Source: Mycobacterium kiyosense (GTDB lineage Bacteria > Actinomycetota > Actinomycetes > Mycobacteriales > Mycobacteriaceae). From it: a stretch of 64,000 nt of DNA. Location: NCBI GenBank assembly GCA_021654635.1, contig AP025179.1:3100001-3164000 (forward strand), read 5' to 3'. The notes beneath the pieces were generated by a model, which saw only the letters and a program-made list of their open reading frames with translations, was not told the origin of the DNA and made no database searches. Of this stretch, positions 33,590-43,983 are shown one piece after another. Position 1 is the stretch's first letter. Each line of letters starts with the position of its first letter. Position numbers and translations under genes: made by a program.

Positions 33590-33657
33590 CTTCCCTAACT
33601 TACGTATTTTTGCAACAAAGGATTGCCCACCGCTCGGCGCGGTGCCAGTCTGGCTAC

Positions 33658-34852
33658 ATGACTGAAGCCGAATCCTTCGTCGACCAGGCCGTGGTGGGTC
33701 TCGCCGAGCCGCAACCTATGTACAAGGCGCTGCGGGAGTCGGCGCCGGTGTTCCGGTCGCCGCAGGCGGTGGTGCTCAGCCGGCTGTCGGATATCGAGAT
33801 GGCACTCAAGCGCACCGACCTGTTCTCGTCGAACATGGACGCGGTGGATCTCGGCAACCTGCGGCCGCTGATCCCGCTGCAGATCGACCCGCCCGACCAT
33901 GCCAAGTACCGGCGCGTCCTCGACCCGCTGTTCACCCCGCGCGAGATGGCCCGCCGGGAACCTCAGGTGAGCGCGCTGGTCAACGAGATGATCGACGCCT
34001 TCGCCGAGCGCGGCGCGTGCGATTTCCACGCCGAGTTCGCGGTGCCGTTGCCGTGCACGGTGTTCCTGCAGCTGTTAGGTCTGCCGCTGGAAGACCTGGA
34101 CAAGTTCCTGGAGTGGAAGGACGGCGTCATCCGCCCGGAGGGCAGCACCGACTGGGATGATCGGCATTCGGCCTCGGCCCCGGTGGCCCAGCAGATTTAC
34201 GAGTATTTCGACCGCGCGATCGACGACCACATCGCGAACCCCCCGCGACGACGTGCTGTCCGCGCTGATCGCGACGCACTTCAAGGGCGAGGACGCAGCG
34301 GCCCAGGAGAAGCTGTCCCGCGAGGAGTTGCTCGACATCTGCTTTCTGTTCCTGATCGCCGGGCTGGACACGGTCACCGATTCGCTGGACTGCTTTTTCG
34401 TCTATCTGGCGCGCCACCCGGAGCACCGCCACCAGCTCGTCGAGCAGCCGGACATCCTGCCGCATGCGGTCGAGGAGTTGTTGCGTTGGGAGACACCGGT
34501 TCCCGGGGTGGTGCGGATAGCGATGCAGGACGTCGAGGTCGGGGGCTGTCCGATCAGCAAGGGCGAGCGGGTCAGCCCCTTGCTGGGCGCCGCCAACACC
34601 GACCCGGCCGAATTCCCCGACCCCGAACTGGTGGACTTCGCTCGCAGCCCGAACCGTCACCGGGCGTTCGGCGGCGGCCCGCACCGCTGCCTCGGATCCC
34701 ACCTGGCCCGGATGGAGCTGCGGGTGGCACTACGCGAATTCCACCGGCGCATACCGGATTACGAGATTCCACCCGGCACCGAACTGAAGAACACTGCCGC
34801 GCTGCGCTCGGTGGAGGCGCTGCCGCTGACCTTCGCCCCGACGCAGCGATGA
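33658..34852 (+). CDS. cytochrome P450, frameshifted
   Basis: About 397 residues across two frames. Starts MTEAESFVDQAVVGLAEPQP at ATG 33658; contains IDPPDHAKYRRVLDPLFTPR, I-helix FLFLIAGLDTVTDS, the ExxR in VEELLRWE, and the heme-thiolate loop FGGGPHRCLGSHLAR. The reading frame shifts at a run of six C (34239-34244); five would give a continuous ANPRDDVLSALI. Followed immediately by a 3Fe-4S ferredoxin (ATGA overlap), its likely redox partner. The CYP family cannot be assigned by eye; CYP143 (Rv1785c) is similar in layout but clearly not identical. Confidence 0.85.
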
Positions 34853-35040
34853 AGCACGTCACCGTCGACCCCGACCGGTGTGTGGGCCACGGCCGCTGCT
34901 ACTCACTGGCGCCCGACGTTTACGACTGCGACGACCTCGGCCACTCCGTCGTGCTCGTCGCCCAAGTGTCCGGCGAACTCGAGCAACACGCGCTCACAGG
35001 AGCCCGGGATTGTCCGGAGGACGCGATCACCGTGACGTAA
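34849..35040 (+). CDS. [3Fe-4S]-type ferredoxin, P450 partner
   Basis: 63 residues. Cluster ligands C11 (DPDRCVGHGRC), C17 and C55 (RDCPEDAI). The usual second-Cys position is His14, typical of actinobacterial ferredoxins that serve cytochrome P450s. The start ATG 34849 overlaps the P450 stop as ATGA, so both are translated together. Delivers electrons from a ferredoxin reductase to the P450. Confidence 0.93.
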   Translation: MKHVTVDPDRCVGHGRCYSLAPDVYDCDDLGHSVVLVAQVSGELEQHALTGARDCPEDAITVT

Positions 35041-35082
35041 GGCTCGGTACGCTGACGCAAACCACAGGAGGGACGTCCGCAC

Positions 35083-35871
35083 ATGGAGCCAAACGCGCTC
35101 GATCCGGTAGCCAGCGAACGCTTGTCGCACGCGTCGAAGTCGTGGACGTCGGACTTGTCGATCAACGAGTTCGCGCTGCTGCACGGCGCCGGGTTCGAAC
35201 CGATCGAGTTGGTGATGGGGGTTTCGGTCTATCACGTCGGCTACCAGTTCACCGGCATGCGCCAGCAGCAGGAACTGGGCGTGCTCACCGAGGCGACCTA
35301 TCGGGCGCGCTGGAACGCGATGGCGCGTATGCAGGCCGAAGCCGACGCCCTGCACGCCGACGGAATCGTCGGGGTGCGGCTCAATTGGCGCCATCACGGC
35401 GAGGGCGGCGAGCACCTGGAGTTCATGGCGGTGGGCACCGCGGTCCGTTACACCGAGAAGCCGGGCGCCTTCCGTCGCCCCAACGGGCAGGCGTTCACCA
35501 GTCACCTGTCCGGTCAGGACATGGTGACGCTGCTGCGCTCCGGGCACACCCCGGTGGCATTCGTGATGGGCAACTGCGTATTTCACATCGCCGTGCAGGG
35601 TTTCATGCAGACGCTCAAGCAGATGGGCCGCAACATGGAAATGCCGCAGTGGACGCAGGGCAACTATCAGGCGCGTGAGCTGGCGATGTCGCGTATGCAG
35701 ACCGAGGCGGAGCGCGACGGCGGCACCGGCGTTGTCGGCGTGCACTTCGCCGTTTCGAACTACGCGTGGGGTCACCACACCGTGGAGTTCTACACCGCGG
35801 GAACAGCGGTGCGGCGCACCGGAACCGGTGAGACCATCAAACCCACCTTCGTGCTGCCGATGGACAACTGA
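35083..35871 (+). CDS. YbjQ-family heavy-metal-binding-type protein, duplicated domain (Rv1762c-like)
   Basis: 262 residues containing two related halves (about 20-125 and 145-255), each with the YbjQ/DUF74 pattern: GVSVYHVGYQFTG ... ARMQAEADALHADGIVGVRL in the first and GNCVFHIAVQGFM ... SRMQTEAERDGGTGVVGVHF in the second. Same length as I recall for Rv1762c. ATG 35083 follows AGGAGGGA. YbjQ proteins form pentamers and have been linked to metal binding, but activity is not established. The next gene starts at its last base. Confidence 0.85.
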   Translation: MEPNALDPVASERLSHASKSWTSDLSINEFALLHGAGFEPIELVMGVSVYHVGYQFTGMRQQQELGVLTEATYRARWNAMARMQAEADALHADGIVGVRLNWRHHGEGGEHLEFMAVGTAVRYTEKPGAFRRPNGQAFTSHLSGQDMVTLLRSGHTPVAFVMGNCVFHIAVQGFMQTLKQMGRNMEMPQWTQGNYQARELAMSRMQTEAERDGGTGVVGVHFAVSNYAWGHHTVEFYTAGTAVRRTGTGETIKPTFVLPMDN

Positions 35872-36254
35872 TGCTCGAATTCGATCCCGACCGCGTCAGT
35901 CGAACCATCGCCGGCGCGCTGTCGGGGCCCGGCGGTGTGGCGCTGGTGGTCCGGATTTTCGCCGGCCTCCCCGGCGTGGTGCACACGCCGGCCAAGCGCG
36001 GATTCTTCTCCTCCAATCCGGAGCGCATCCAGATCGGCGACTGGCGCTACGAAGTGGCCCGCGACGGCCGGCTGCGGGCCGGGCACATCGTCAACGGCAT
36101 CGTGATCGCCGAGGACACCCTGCTGGCCGACGCCGTCGGACCGCACATCGCCCGCGCGCTCGGCCAGATCGTGGCCCGCTACGGCGCCCCCGTCATCCCG
36201 AATGTCAACGCAGCCGTCGAGGCGCTGGCGACCGGCACCGGCAACTGGTCTTAA
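35871..36254 (+). CDS. conserved hypothetical protein (Rv1761c-like, DUF5073-like)
   Basis: 127 residues, equal to Rv1761c as I recall it. The N-terminal 35 residues are amphipathic or weakly hydrophobic (SGPGGVALVVRIFAGLPGVV) without a clear signal cleavage site. The rest is a small alpha/beta domain (DWRYEVARDGRLRAGHIVNG). The start ATG shares one base with the stop of the YbjQ-like gene. Its TAA overlaps the stop of the convergent WS/DGAT gene by 3 bp. Function unknown. Confidence 0.8.
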   Translation: MLEFDPDRVSRTIAGALSGPGGVALVVRIFAGLPGVVHTPAKRGFFSSNPERIQIGDWRYEVARDGRLRAGHIVNGIVIAEDTLLADAVGPHIARALGQIVARYGAPVIPNVNAAVEALATGTGNWS

Positions 36255-37654
36255 TCCTCCGCAGCGGCGCTGCGCTGCACCCGATCGCTGCACACCAGCA
36301 GCTCCTTGAGCGCATCGGGAAACGCGTCGGCCATCCCCCACAATTCCGGCAACAGGTCGGGGCAGGAGATGATGCCGATGCCCAGCGCCCCGTTGAGCGA
36401 CATCACGGTGATGTTGAGTCCCGCACCGCCGAGCAGCGGACCCAGCGGGTACATCGACTCGAGTCCGCAACCCAGGAAATACAACTTGTCCTGCGGCCCG
36501 GGCACGTTCGACAAGATCATGTTGTAAACGGGACTGGTACTCAACGGAATTCGCGGCAGGATGCGCATCGCCGCGCCGAACATCGTCTGCCCACCGAACT
36601 CGGTCCAGTCGTGCAGCAGGCTGGGCCCCATGGCCGCGGTGTGCTCCTTGGCGGCGGCGTTGCCCGCCGCAATGGCGTGGAGGCGCTCGACGGGGTCGCT
36701 GATGTGAATGGCCAGCCGGCAGAACATCCACGTGGTCTGGTTGCGCCCGGGCCGGTCGGATTTGTCGCGCACCGACACCGGCACAGTTGCCACCAGCGGC
36801 GTATCCGGCAGCGCGTCGCGTTCGAGCAGGTATCGCCGCAACACCCCGGCACACAGCGCCACCACCACGTCGTTGACCGTCACCCCGAACGCGTTCTTGA
36901 CCCGTTTGACGTCGCGCATGTCGAGTTGGGTGTAGGCGACGTTGCGCTGCCGCGTCAGCGGACCGTTGAACGGAGTCGTGGGCGCACTGAACGGAGCCGC
37001 CATGGTACGGCCGTCCCGGGCGCGCAACGCCGTCTGAGCCAGGGTCACCAGTGTCGCGGGCACCACGGTCGCCAGGCGCAGCGGCCGTTTCACGACGTTC
37101 AGCAACCCGGTTGCCGCGATCCGCAGGGTGCTCGCCCGCCCCGCACCGGTGACCGGTTCGGGCACCGGCGCGTCGGGCTGCCGGCCGCACAGCTGGGCCA
37201 GCAGGTTTGCCCCGGCCACCCCGTCGACCACCGCGTGATGCACCTTGAGCAGCACCGTCAGGCAATGCTCCCGAGCCCCTCCCTCGATCACCCACATCTC
37301 CCACAGCGGGTGGTCGCGGTCCAGCGGCAGTGCCGCGATATGCCCGCAGATCTCGGCCAGTTCACGGCGGCCGCCCGGCGCGGGCACGGCGACGCGGTGC
37401 AGGTGGCGCCGCAACTTGAAGTCTTCGTCGTCGACCCACACCGGATGGTCGGGGTTGAATTGGCTGTCGGCGAGTTTCATCCGGAACTCCGGGACAGCCC
37501 GGACGTGTTGGGCGAGCAGGGCCCGTAGCCGGCCGTAGTTGTAGCCACCCGGCATGGTCGACGAGTCCAATTCCAGCACGCAGCACACATTCAACGGCTG
37601 CGTCGGCGTCTCCATGTAGAGAAAAAATGCGTCTATTCCGCTTAAACGTTCCAT
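36251..37654 (-). CDS. WS/DGAT triacylglycerol synthase (Rv1760-like)
   Basis: 467 residues. HHxxxDG catalytic motif in KVHHAVVDGVAGANLL (about residue 135). Begins MERLSGIDAFFLYMETPTQP and closely follows Rv1760 throughout, including ILSNVPGPQ and GLNITVMSLNG near the C-terminus. I chose ATG 37654 over a frame start at 37684 because the Met-Glu-Arg-Leu-Ser beginning is conserved. A textbook sigma-F promoter lies about 95-115 bp upstream. Makes storage triacylglycerol or wax ester from acyl-CoA. Confidence 0.93.
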   Translation of the reverse strand: MERLSGIDAFFLYMETPTQPLNVCCVLELDSSTMPGGYNYGRLRALLAQHVRAVPEFRMKLADSQFNPDHPVWVDDEDFKLRRHLHRVAVPAPGGRRELAEICGHIAALPLDRDHPLWEMWVIEGGAREHCLTVLLKVHHAVVDGVAGANLLAQLCGRQPDAPVPEPVTGAGRASTLRIAATGLLNVVKRPLRLATVVPATLVTLAQTALRARDGRTMAAPFSAPTTPFNGPLTRQRNVAYTQLDMRDVKRVKNAFGVTVNDVVVALCAGVLRRYLLERDALPDTPLVATVPVSVRDKSDRPGRNQTTWMFCRLAIHISDPVERLHAIAAGNAAAKEHTAAMGPSLLHDWTEFGGQTMFGAAMRILPRIPLSTSPVYNMILSNVPGPQDKLYFLGCGLESMYPLGPLLGGAGLNITVMSLNGALGIGIISCPDLLPELWGMADAFPDALKELLVCSDRVQRSAAAED

Positions 37655-37744
37655 TGGCCGCCTACCTGAGTTGTTGGCGTGCAAGGTGTTTCGAAATCAG
37701 GATCCCCGGCTCCCCGTCGAGCGCAAAATCCCCCGGTACCTCAT

Positions 37745-37770
37745 TACCCGCCTGCTCATGCGGGTAAACC
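37745..37770 (-). promoter_or_regulatory. sigma-F promoter for the Rv1760-like WS/DGAT gene
   Basis: On the minus strand GGTTT, 16 bases, GGGTAATG: an exact match to the SigF consensus elements and spacing. Expected leader of about 80 bases to ATG 37654. Confidence 0.75.
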
Positions 37771-37808
37771 TGGAATGCATCGGGTTCGCATAGCCGAGCC
37801 GCAGCCGA

Positions 37809-38684
37809 TCAACCGCCGATCAGCGCGTGCAACTCGGCCACCGACCACGGGTCGCTGTCGTGGTGGTCGCGGTAGCCCAGCAACTTCGGGGTCGGCCGGT
37901 CGTAGCGTCCGACGAAACCGCCTGCGGCAACCAGGATTTGACCGGTGACGTCGCGGGCCAGGTCGCTGGCCAGGTAGGCGTAGACCGGTGCCACGTACTC
38001 CGCGGGCGCGGCGTCCAGCGATGCGCGCATCGTCAGCTCGTCGAGCAATCCACGCCGATGCAGATCCGCGATGTGCCGCTCATACTCCGGCCCGGTGGAC
38101 AGCCGCGTCTTGGCTCCGGGGCACACCACATTGGCCCGCACCCCGTCGGCCTTGAGCTCCGCGGCGATCGCCATCGTCAACGCGTTGACGGCGCCCTTGC
38201 CAGCGGGATAGCCGGTGCCGCCGTAGTCGCCGAGAAACGCCGCCGAACCGGTGTTGATGATCGCGCCGTGACCCTGCGCCACCATGACCGGCGCGGCCAG
38301 GCGGCAGGTGTGGAACACCGTACCCAGATGCGATCCGATCAGGTGGTCGAACTCCTGCGTCGTGATCCGCAATATCGACGACCGCGGCGGTTCGGCGATC
38401 CCAGCGCAGTTGACCAGGATGTCGAGCCGCCCGAATCCGTTCGCGCACTCCCCGATCAGCGCCGCCGCGACGCGCTCGTCGTCGGCCGCGCCGATCACCG
38501 CACTGGCCTGCCCCCCGGCGTTCGTCAGCGCGGCAACGGTTCCCTGCACCACCTCCGGGTCTCGGCCGTTGACCACAACGAAAGCGCCCAGGCCGCAAAG
38601 CAACTCAGCAACGGCCCGTCCGATGCCGCGGCTGCCGCCGACGACCACCGCACCTCGACCCGCCAGCAACCGGTCACCGCTCAT
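37809..38684 (-). CDS. short-chain dehydrogenase/reductase
   Basis: 291 residues, classical SDR. TGxxxGxG equivalent VVGGSRGIGRAVAELL, NAG-type LVNCAGIAE (Cys for the usual second Asn), active-site Ser in NTGSAAF and Tyr-Lys in GYPAGKGAV. ATG 38684 has a strong GGAGGAATT ribosome site. The C-terminal extension (about 255-291, RYDRPTPKLLGYRDHHDSDP) is longer than usual. 52 bp downstream of the MmpL-like gene on the same strand. Substrate unknown. Confidence 0.88.
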   Translation of the reverse strand: MSGDRLLAGRGAVVVGGSRGIGRAVAELLCGLGAFVVVNGRDPEVVQGTVAALTNAGGQASAVIGAADDERVAAALIGECANGFGRLDILVNCAGIAEPPRSSILRITTQEFDHLIGSHLGTVFHTCRLAAPVMVAQGHGAIINTGSAAFLGDYGGTGYPAGKGAVNALTMAIAAELKADGVRANVVCPGAKTRLSTGPEYERHIADLHRRGLLDELTMRASLDAAPAEYVAPVYAYLASDLARDVTGQILVAAGGFVGRYDRPTPKLLGYRDHHDSDPWSVAELHALIGG

Positions 38685-38736
38685 GGCAATTCCTCCGCAG
38701 CCTCGCGAACCCCAAACACATTCGGAACCCAGCGGA

Positions 38737-41566
38737 TCAAGCGGTGACGGGCTCGAGTTCGGCTTCGTCTGCGGCCGAGCGCCGCGGCCACCACAGCCAA
38801 CGGTCCAGCACCACCATCATGGCGGGCAGCACGAACGCGCGCATCACCAGCGCGTTGAGCAGCAGGCCGACGCCGACGGTGAGGCCGATCTGCGCCACGT
38901 TCAACACCCGGCTCGCCGAGAGCGCGATCGTGGCGATGCCTACGACGATGCCGCCGGCGGTCACCACGCCGCCGGTGGCGGCATAGGCCCGGATCAGGCT
39001 GGTGCGCATCCCGGCGGCCAGTCCCTCCCGGATCCGCAGCGCGAACAGCAGATTACCGCCGGACGCCACGCCGATCATCGACACGAACGCGATCGGCGGG
39101 ACCGACCAGTGCAATTCGTGGTGCAGCAGCCGATGCCAGAACAGCACGCTGGCGCCCAGGGCGCAGACATAGGACGCCGCGATGGTGCCCAGCACGACCA
39201 GTCCCGCGATCGGGCTGCGCAGCAGCGCCGCGGAGATGACCAGGATGACGCCGAGGGTGAGCACCGCCAACAGCGCCAAGTCGCCGCCGATGATGTCTTG
39301 CAGGTCGCGAGTGACCGGCCCGACGCCGGTCAGTTCCACGGTGGCCGGTTTGAGCGCACCGTCTTTCGTCGCATCGGCGACCGCGGCGGAGATCGCGCGT
39401 GCCCGGATCGCCCCCTCGTCGCCCCACTCGTGGCCGTTTCCGTAGACGTAGAGGCGCGTCGCATGCCCGTTCTGGGAGAAGAATTCGTCCAGCGCGGGCC
39501 GCATGGTCGGGTCGATCAGAATCGTCCGGGACGCGTAGAGGTTGACGCCGGGGCTGCCCTGCGAGACCGACATCAGACTGTGCAGGTAGGCCGGCAGCTC
39601 CTGGGTGGGTACCGGACGGACGTTGTTCAGCACCTCGCGCAGGCCCGAACCCCTGGCCCGGATCTCGGCCATCTGCCCACCGGCGGCGCTGATCACGGCG
39701 GCGGCGCCGGCTAGACCGGACGAGGTGGCCGCGTCGGCAACGGCCTTGGCCAGTTGCTCCGCGGCATCGACCAGCTTGGTGGAATCGCTGACGACGGTGG
39801 CCGACCACTGGGTTGCCTCTTGGGCGGCCGAACACACCGGCGTCCGGCGGCAATCGGTAATCGTCCGGACGAAGCTGCGCAACGGATCGAAGATTTCGGA
39901 GACATCCCCGGACCGGGCACGGATTTTACTGACGGCCTGCTGCGTGATGTGCACCGCCAGGCTCACGCCGCCGATCGCGTAGCTGCCCGCCAACGTGCCC
40001 GACTGCATGAGGTCGAGGCCGTTGAACAGGTCGCTCAGCCCGCTGTCGAGGTTTGCAAACGTCGCGTCGCGGGCGGAGAGCCGGTCGGAGAACTCGTCGA
40101 TGCGGTCACCGACGTTGCCGGCGGTGGCGGTCAACGCGGCCTGCTTGGACACCATCCCCGCGGGGTGGCTGGCCGACTGCACCATCCGCACGCCCGAGAT
40201 CCCCATGATCGCGCTGGTGACCTGTTCGAGAGCGGTCAACCCCGCGGGAGTGCGGATGTCATGGTCGGTTTCGATGGTGACGACGTCAGGAAACAGTTGA
40301 TTGGGCGGGAAGTGCCGGTCGACGACGTCGTAGCCGCGCCGGGACTCCGATTTCGCCGATGTCGTCCTGGTTTCGTCCCAACCGATCGGGACGCCGGGCA
40401 ACGCGATCATCAGAATCAGGATCAGGATGCCGCTGGACACCAGAATGGGCGCCGGCCAGCGCGCCACCTGGGTGCCGACCCGGCGCCAGCGGCGCCGCAG
40501 ACCTTTTGCGTTGCGGCGGTCTGACCAGACCGGCGCGGCTGGCGAGCGCGACCAGAGCCGGCGTCAACGTCAACGCCGACAGGGCGGTCGCGAGAACGCC
40601 GATCGCACACAGAATTCCGGTGGACGCGAACATGCTGATCCGAGCCAGGCTCAGCCAGGCCAGCGCCCCCAACGGTGCGACGACGATGAGCGCCGAACCG
40701 ACGATCGTCGGCGCCACGCCGCGGTAGGCGTCGGCCAGCGCGGCGGCAGGTGCGAAACCTTGCCTCAGCCGTTCGTGGTAGCGCCCGATCAGAAACATCG
40801 CGAAGCTGGTGCCGGCGCCGACCGCCACCGCGACGCTGACGGACAGCGAGAACAGCGAGATGCTGATCAGTTCCTTGGACGCCAGGTCGGTCACCACCGG
40901 TTTGCACAAGGACAGCGCCACGAAGACCGAAACCAGCGGGACCATAGCGGTGATCAGCGAACGGTAGACGATCAGCAGCAGGATGAGCAGTACCGCGAAC
41001 GTCATCGCCAAGATCACCTGGGTCTGGCGGTCGATCGCCTCGAACTCGTCCATGACGGTGGCACCGGCGCCGGTGATGTAGACGCGCAGGCCCTCGGGCG
41101 GATGCAGCTGTGCGACGATGCCGCGGGCCGCGTTGATCGAATCGACCGCTTCGGTGGTGCCCACCATGCCCGCCAGGCGCATCCGCGCCAGCACTACGTG
41201 CTGATCGTCGCTGGTGGCGGCGTCGGCGGTGGCAGGCACCCGCAACCAGTCGGTCAGCTCGAGCACATGCGCGGAGTCCGCGCGCAGGGCCGTGATCAGG
41301 TGGTTGTAGAACTCCCGGTCATGGCCGTCGATGATCGCATTTCGCGCCAGGACCAGGTAGGCGATGTTGTCGGTGGGCACTTGGGAGAACGCCGCGGCCG
41401 AGCGCTGCACCGCGAGCGCGGTGCTGGTACCCGACGGCACGAACGGTTCGTCCTCGTCGGCCACGACCCGCTCCAGCGGCGGGGTGAGGGCGTTCCCCGC
41501 GACGGCGAGCAGAGCCCACACCCCGACGATCAGCAACGCGAAACGGTAGATGAACCGGCTGATCAA
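38737..41566 (-). CDS. MmpL/RND-family membrane protein with degenerate proton relay, frameshifted
   Basis: About 942 residues over two frames: a typical MmpL layout of one N-terminal TM, a periplasmic loop, five TMs, then the same again. The first half starts at TTG 41566 (ISRFIYRFALLIVGVWALL). The frame shifts near 40518-40519, where one extra base separates LVR from RNAKGLRRRWRRVG. The TM4 motif is GAGTSFAMFLIGRYHE, where MmpL proteins have GAGTDY. The TM10 motif is GVASGGNLLF, where GxGSDYNLLL is usual. Both Asp-Tyr proton pairs are therefore absent. An alternative ATG at 41615 would need another indel. Cargo unknown. Confidence 0.85.
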
Positions 41567-41865
41567 CGCGTGAACCCCGGCCGCGCCGCGGGTCGGGGTT
41601 CCGGCCGCGGCTCATAGCAGTTCAACGAGGTATCACCTTCTCGATCGACGCCGAGACGAACCCCGGCGGAGTCGGCTAATTCAACCATTCTCATCCCGGG
41701 ATAGACAGTTTTTAACCGACACCGGTCGCCCGCGGTGCTTATCAGGGCGAATCCCCGATTTCCGGCACTTGGTTGTCGTAACGTTCTGACGGGTGCCGAG
41801 CTCCGCAACGTCGGCGCTGACGCGCTCACCTGACGCGCGGGCGTCATCGTAAGGGGGCTGGATCA
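41567..41865. other. divergent intergenic region, MmpL-like / lipoprotein
   Basis: 299 bp between two divergent starts. I see only short, imperfect inverted repeats and no convincing sigma or operator consensus. Confidence 0.35.
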
Positions 41866-42759
41866 ATGCGCAGGCCGGTTGTCGTTGTCGCCATCGGTAT
41901 TTCGTTGCTGGCGGCCGTCGGCTGCGGCGGCTCCAAGAGCCACCAGTCCGACCAGACGTCGGTACCGAATCGGCCCGCCACGACGTCGCAGTCGCCCCGG
42001 TCCGGGGAACCGGTCCCGGCTGCCACCGGGGCCACGGGGGCCACGAGGGCCACCATGACGTTCCGCTACGAAGAGGCCGAAACGCCGGATGCTCAAGCCG
42101 GCCGCAAGCTGATGGCGGACGCCAAGGTGCTGGAATCGGTCTCCCAGCACGTCAACGACACCTTGAACCTGCCGCACGACGTGGCGGTGGTGGGGAAGGC
42201 GTGCGGCGACAACGACTTCTGGGATCCCAACACCAACGAAGTGCTGCTGTGCTACGAGGACATCGCGCACAGTGAGCAGCGCTTCGCCAATGCCGGCAAC
42301 CCGGATGCGGTACAGGCTGCCGTCGACGCAAAGATCTCCGCCTTCTACCACGAACTCGGTCACGCCACCCTGGCGATCTACGACCTGGCTTTCACCGGGC
42401 GCGAGGAGGACGTGGCCGATCAGCTGTCCGCCTTCGAACTGTTGGCCCCCGGCGCGGACAACCTGCCCTACCCCAACGGTGTGCGCATCGCGATGAACAC
42501 CGCGCAGGACTGGAAGCTGAGTGCCAGAGAAGCCGGCGATGCCAACGAATTGCCGTTCTGGGACGGACATCCGATGGACATCACCCGGATGTACAACTGG
42601 GAGTGCTGGATCTACGGATCGGATCCGACGGCCAACGCCGGCATTGTGACTTCCGGGGATCTGCCGGAGGACCGGGCCGGCAACTGCGAGGACGAGTTCA
42701 ACAACATGTCCAGGGCCTGGCACCAGGCTGCTAGCCCCCACCTGAAGAAGCCCAGCTGA
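41866..42759 (+). CDS. lipoprotein, putative DUF4344-type metallopeptidase
   Basis: 297 residues. Lipoprotein signal: basic MRRP, hydrophobic core, lipobox AAVGC with Cys20 as acylation site. A low-complexity linker follows (three 9-bp tandem units near 42027-42053 encoding Ala-Thr-Gly repeats). The mature domain has a zinc-peptidase HExxH in FYHELGHATLAIYD and several cysteines (KACGDND, LLCYED, WECWIYG, GNCEDE) likely to form disulfides. DUF4344 proteins share this motif and context. Anchored outside the cytoplasmic membrane. Substrate unknown. Confidence 0.85.
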   Translation: MRRPVVVVAIGISLLAAVGCGGSKSHQSDQTSVPNRPATTSQSPRSGEPVPAATGATGATRATMTFRYEEAETPDAQAGRKLMADAKVLESVSQHVNDTLNLPHDVAVVGKACGDNDFWDPNTNEVLLCYEDIAHSEQRFANAGNPDAVQAAVDAKISAFYHELGHATLAIYDLAFTGREEDVADQLSAFELLAPGADNLPYPNGVRIAMNTAQDWKLSAREAGDANELPFWDGHPMDITRMYNWECWIYGSDPTANAGIVTSGDLPEDRAGNCEDEFNNMSRAWHQAASPHLKKPS

Positions 42760-42819
42760 CACCGAGCCGGAGTTCACACAGTATTCAGGCGACGGACGGC
42801 GCGCGCTCGTTGACCGCAC

Positions 42820-43983
42820 ATGCGCAACGGTTTTCCTCACGGTATGCGGGTGGTTCAGGTCGCCAACTTCTACGGACCCCGGTCCGGTGGGCTGCGCACG
42901 GCGGTCGACCGACTCGGCGCCGAGTACTGCGCCGGGGGCCATGAGGTCTTCCTGATCGTCCCGGGCCCGTACCCGCAGCGCAGCCAGCTGGATACCGGTG
43001 TTGTGCGAATCATGTTGCCCGCCAAGCTGCTTCCGCTCACAGGCGGCTACCGGGCAATCATGCCCGGCCCGGTTCGCGCGCTGCTGGCCGCACTGCGCCC
43101 GGACGCGCTGGAGGTTTCCGACCGGCTCACCCTGCGCTCGCTCGGCCAATGGGGCCGCGCACACGGAGCCACCACCGTGATGATCTCGCATGAACGTCTG
43201 GATCGCCTTGCCGGACAGGTGCTTCCGCGCCGAACCGCGCGGCTGGTCGCCGACTTCGCGAATCGGCGCACCGCAGCGGACTACGACACCGTGGTGTGCA
43301 CAACGGATTTCGCGCGGGAAGAGTTCGACCGCATCGGCGCGGCCAATGTCGTGACCGTCCCGCTGGGCGTCGACCTCGGCACGTTCCATCCGCGGCACCG
43401 ATGTGCGGTGCTGCGTCAGCGCTTCGCCACACCCGAGCAGCTGCTGCTGGTGCATTGCGGCCGGTTGTCGGTGGAGAAGCGGGTCGACCGCAGCATCGAC
43501 GCCCTCGGCGCGCTGCGTGACGCCGGTGTGGACGCCCGACTGGTCGTCGTCGGCGCGGGCCCGCTGCAGGCCAGGCTGCAGCGTCAGGCCGCCGGGCTCC
43601 CGGTCGAGTTCACCGGTTTCGTCGCCGAGCGGCGTACCGTCGCCGCGCTGCTGGCATCGGCCGACGTCACGCTGGCGCCCGGGCCGCATGAAACGTTCGG
43701 CCTGGCCGCGCTGGAATCGCTGGCGTGCGGCACGCCGGCCGTGGTGTCGAGCACCTCGGCACTGTCGGAGATCGTGACCGGCGACAGCGGTGCGGTGGCC
43801 GACAACGATCCGGCGGCCATCGCAGCGGCGGTCACCGACGTGATCAGCCGGCCCGAACAGCTTCGTCGCGGCTGCGCGCGGCATCGCGCCGAGATGTTCA
43901 CCTGGCACCGCGCGGCGGCCGGGATGCTCGACACCTTCGCCGGCGCGGCAGCGCAGCAACCTCGCCGGGTCAGCGGCTTTTAG
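42820..43983 (+). CDS. GT4-family glycosyltransferase
   Basis: 387 residues, GT-B fold. N-terminal acceptor domain starts MRVVQVANFYGPRSGGLRTA (the GGxxT-type loop). The C-terminal donor domain has LLLVHCGRLSVEKRVDRSID and the nucleotide-sugar EX7E motif region PGPHETFGLAALESLACGTP. Similar to mycobacterial mannosyltransferases of the PimB'/MgtA type in layout, but the precise donor and acceptor cannot be told. ATG 42820 or ATG 42844 could be the start; neither has a clear ribosome site. Convergent with a small cysteine-rich gene, stops overlapping. Confidence 0.85.
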   Translation: MRNGFPHGMRVVQVANFYGPRSGGLRTAVDRLGAEYCAGGHEVFLIVPGPYPQRSQLDTGVVRIMLPAKLLPLTGGYRAIMPGPVRALLAALRPDALEVSDRLTLRSLGQWGRAHGATTVMISHERLDRLAGQVLPRRTARLVADFANRRTAADYDTVVCTTDFAREEFDRIGAANVVTVPLGVDLGTFHPRHRCAVLRQRFATPEQLLLVHCGRLSVEKRVDRSIDALGALRDAGVDARLVVVGAGPLQARLQRQAAGLPVEFTGFVAERRTVAALLASADVTLAPGPHETFGLAALESLACGTPAVVSSTSALSEIVTGDSGAVADNDPAAIAAAVTDVISRPEQLRRGCARHRAEMFTWHRAAAGMLDTFAGAAAQQPRRVSGF

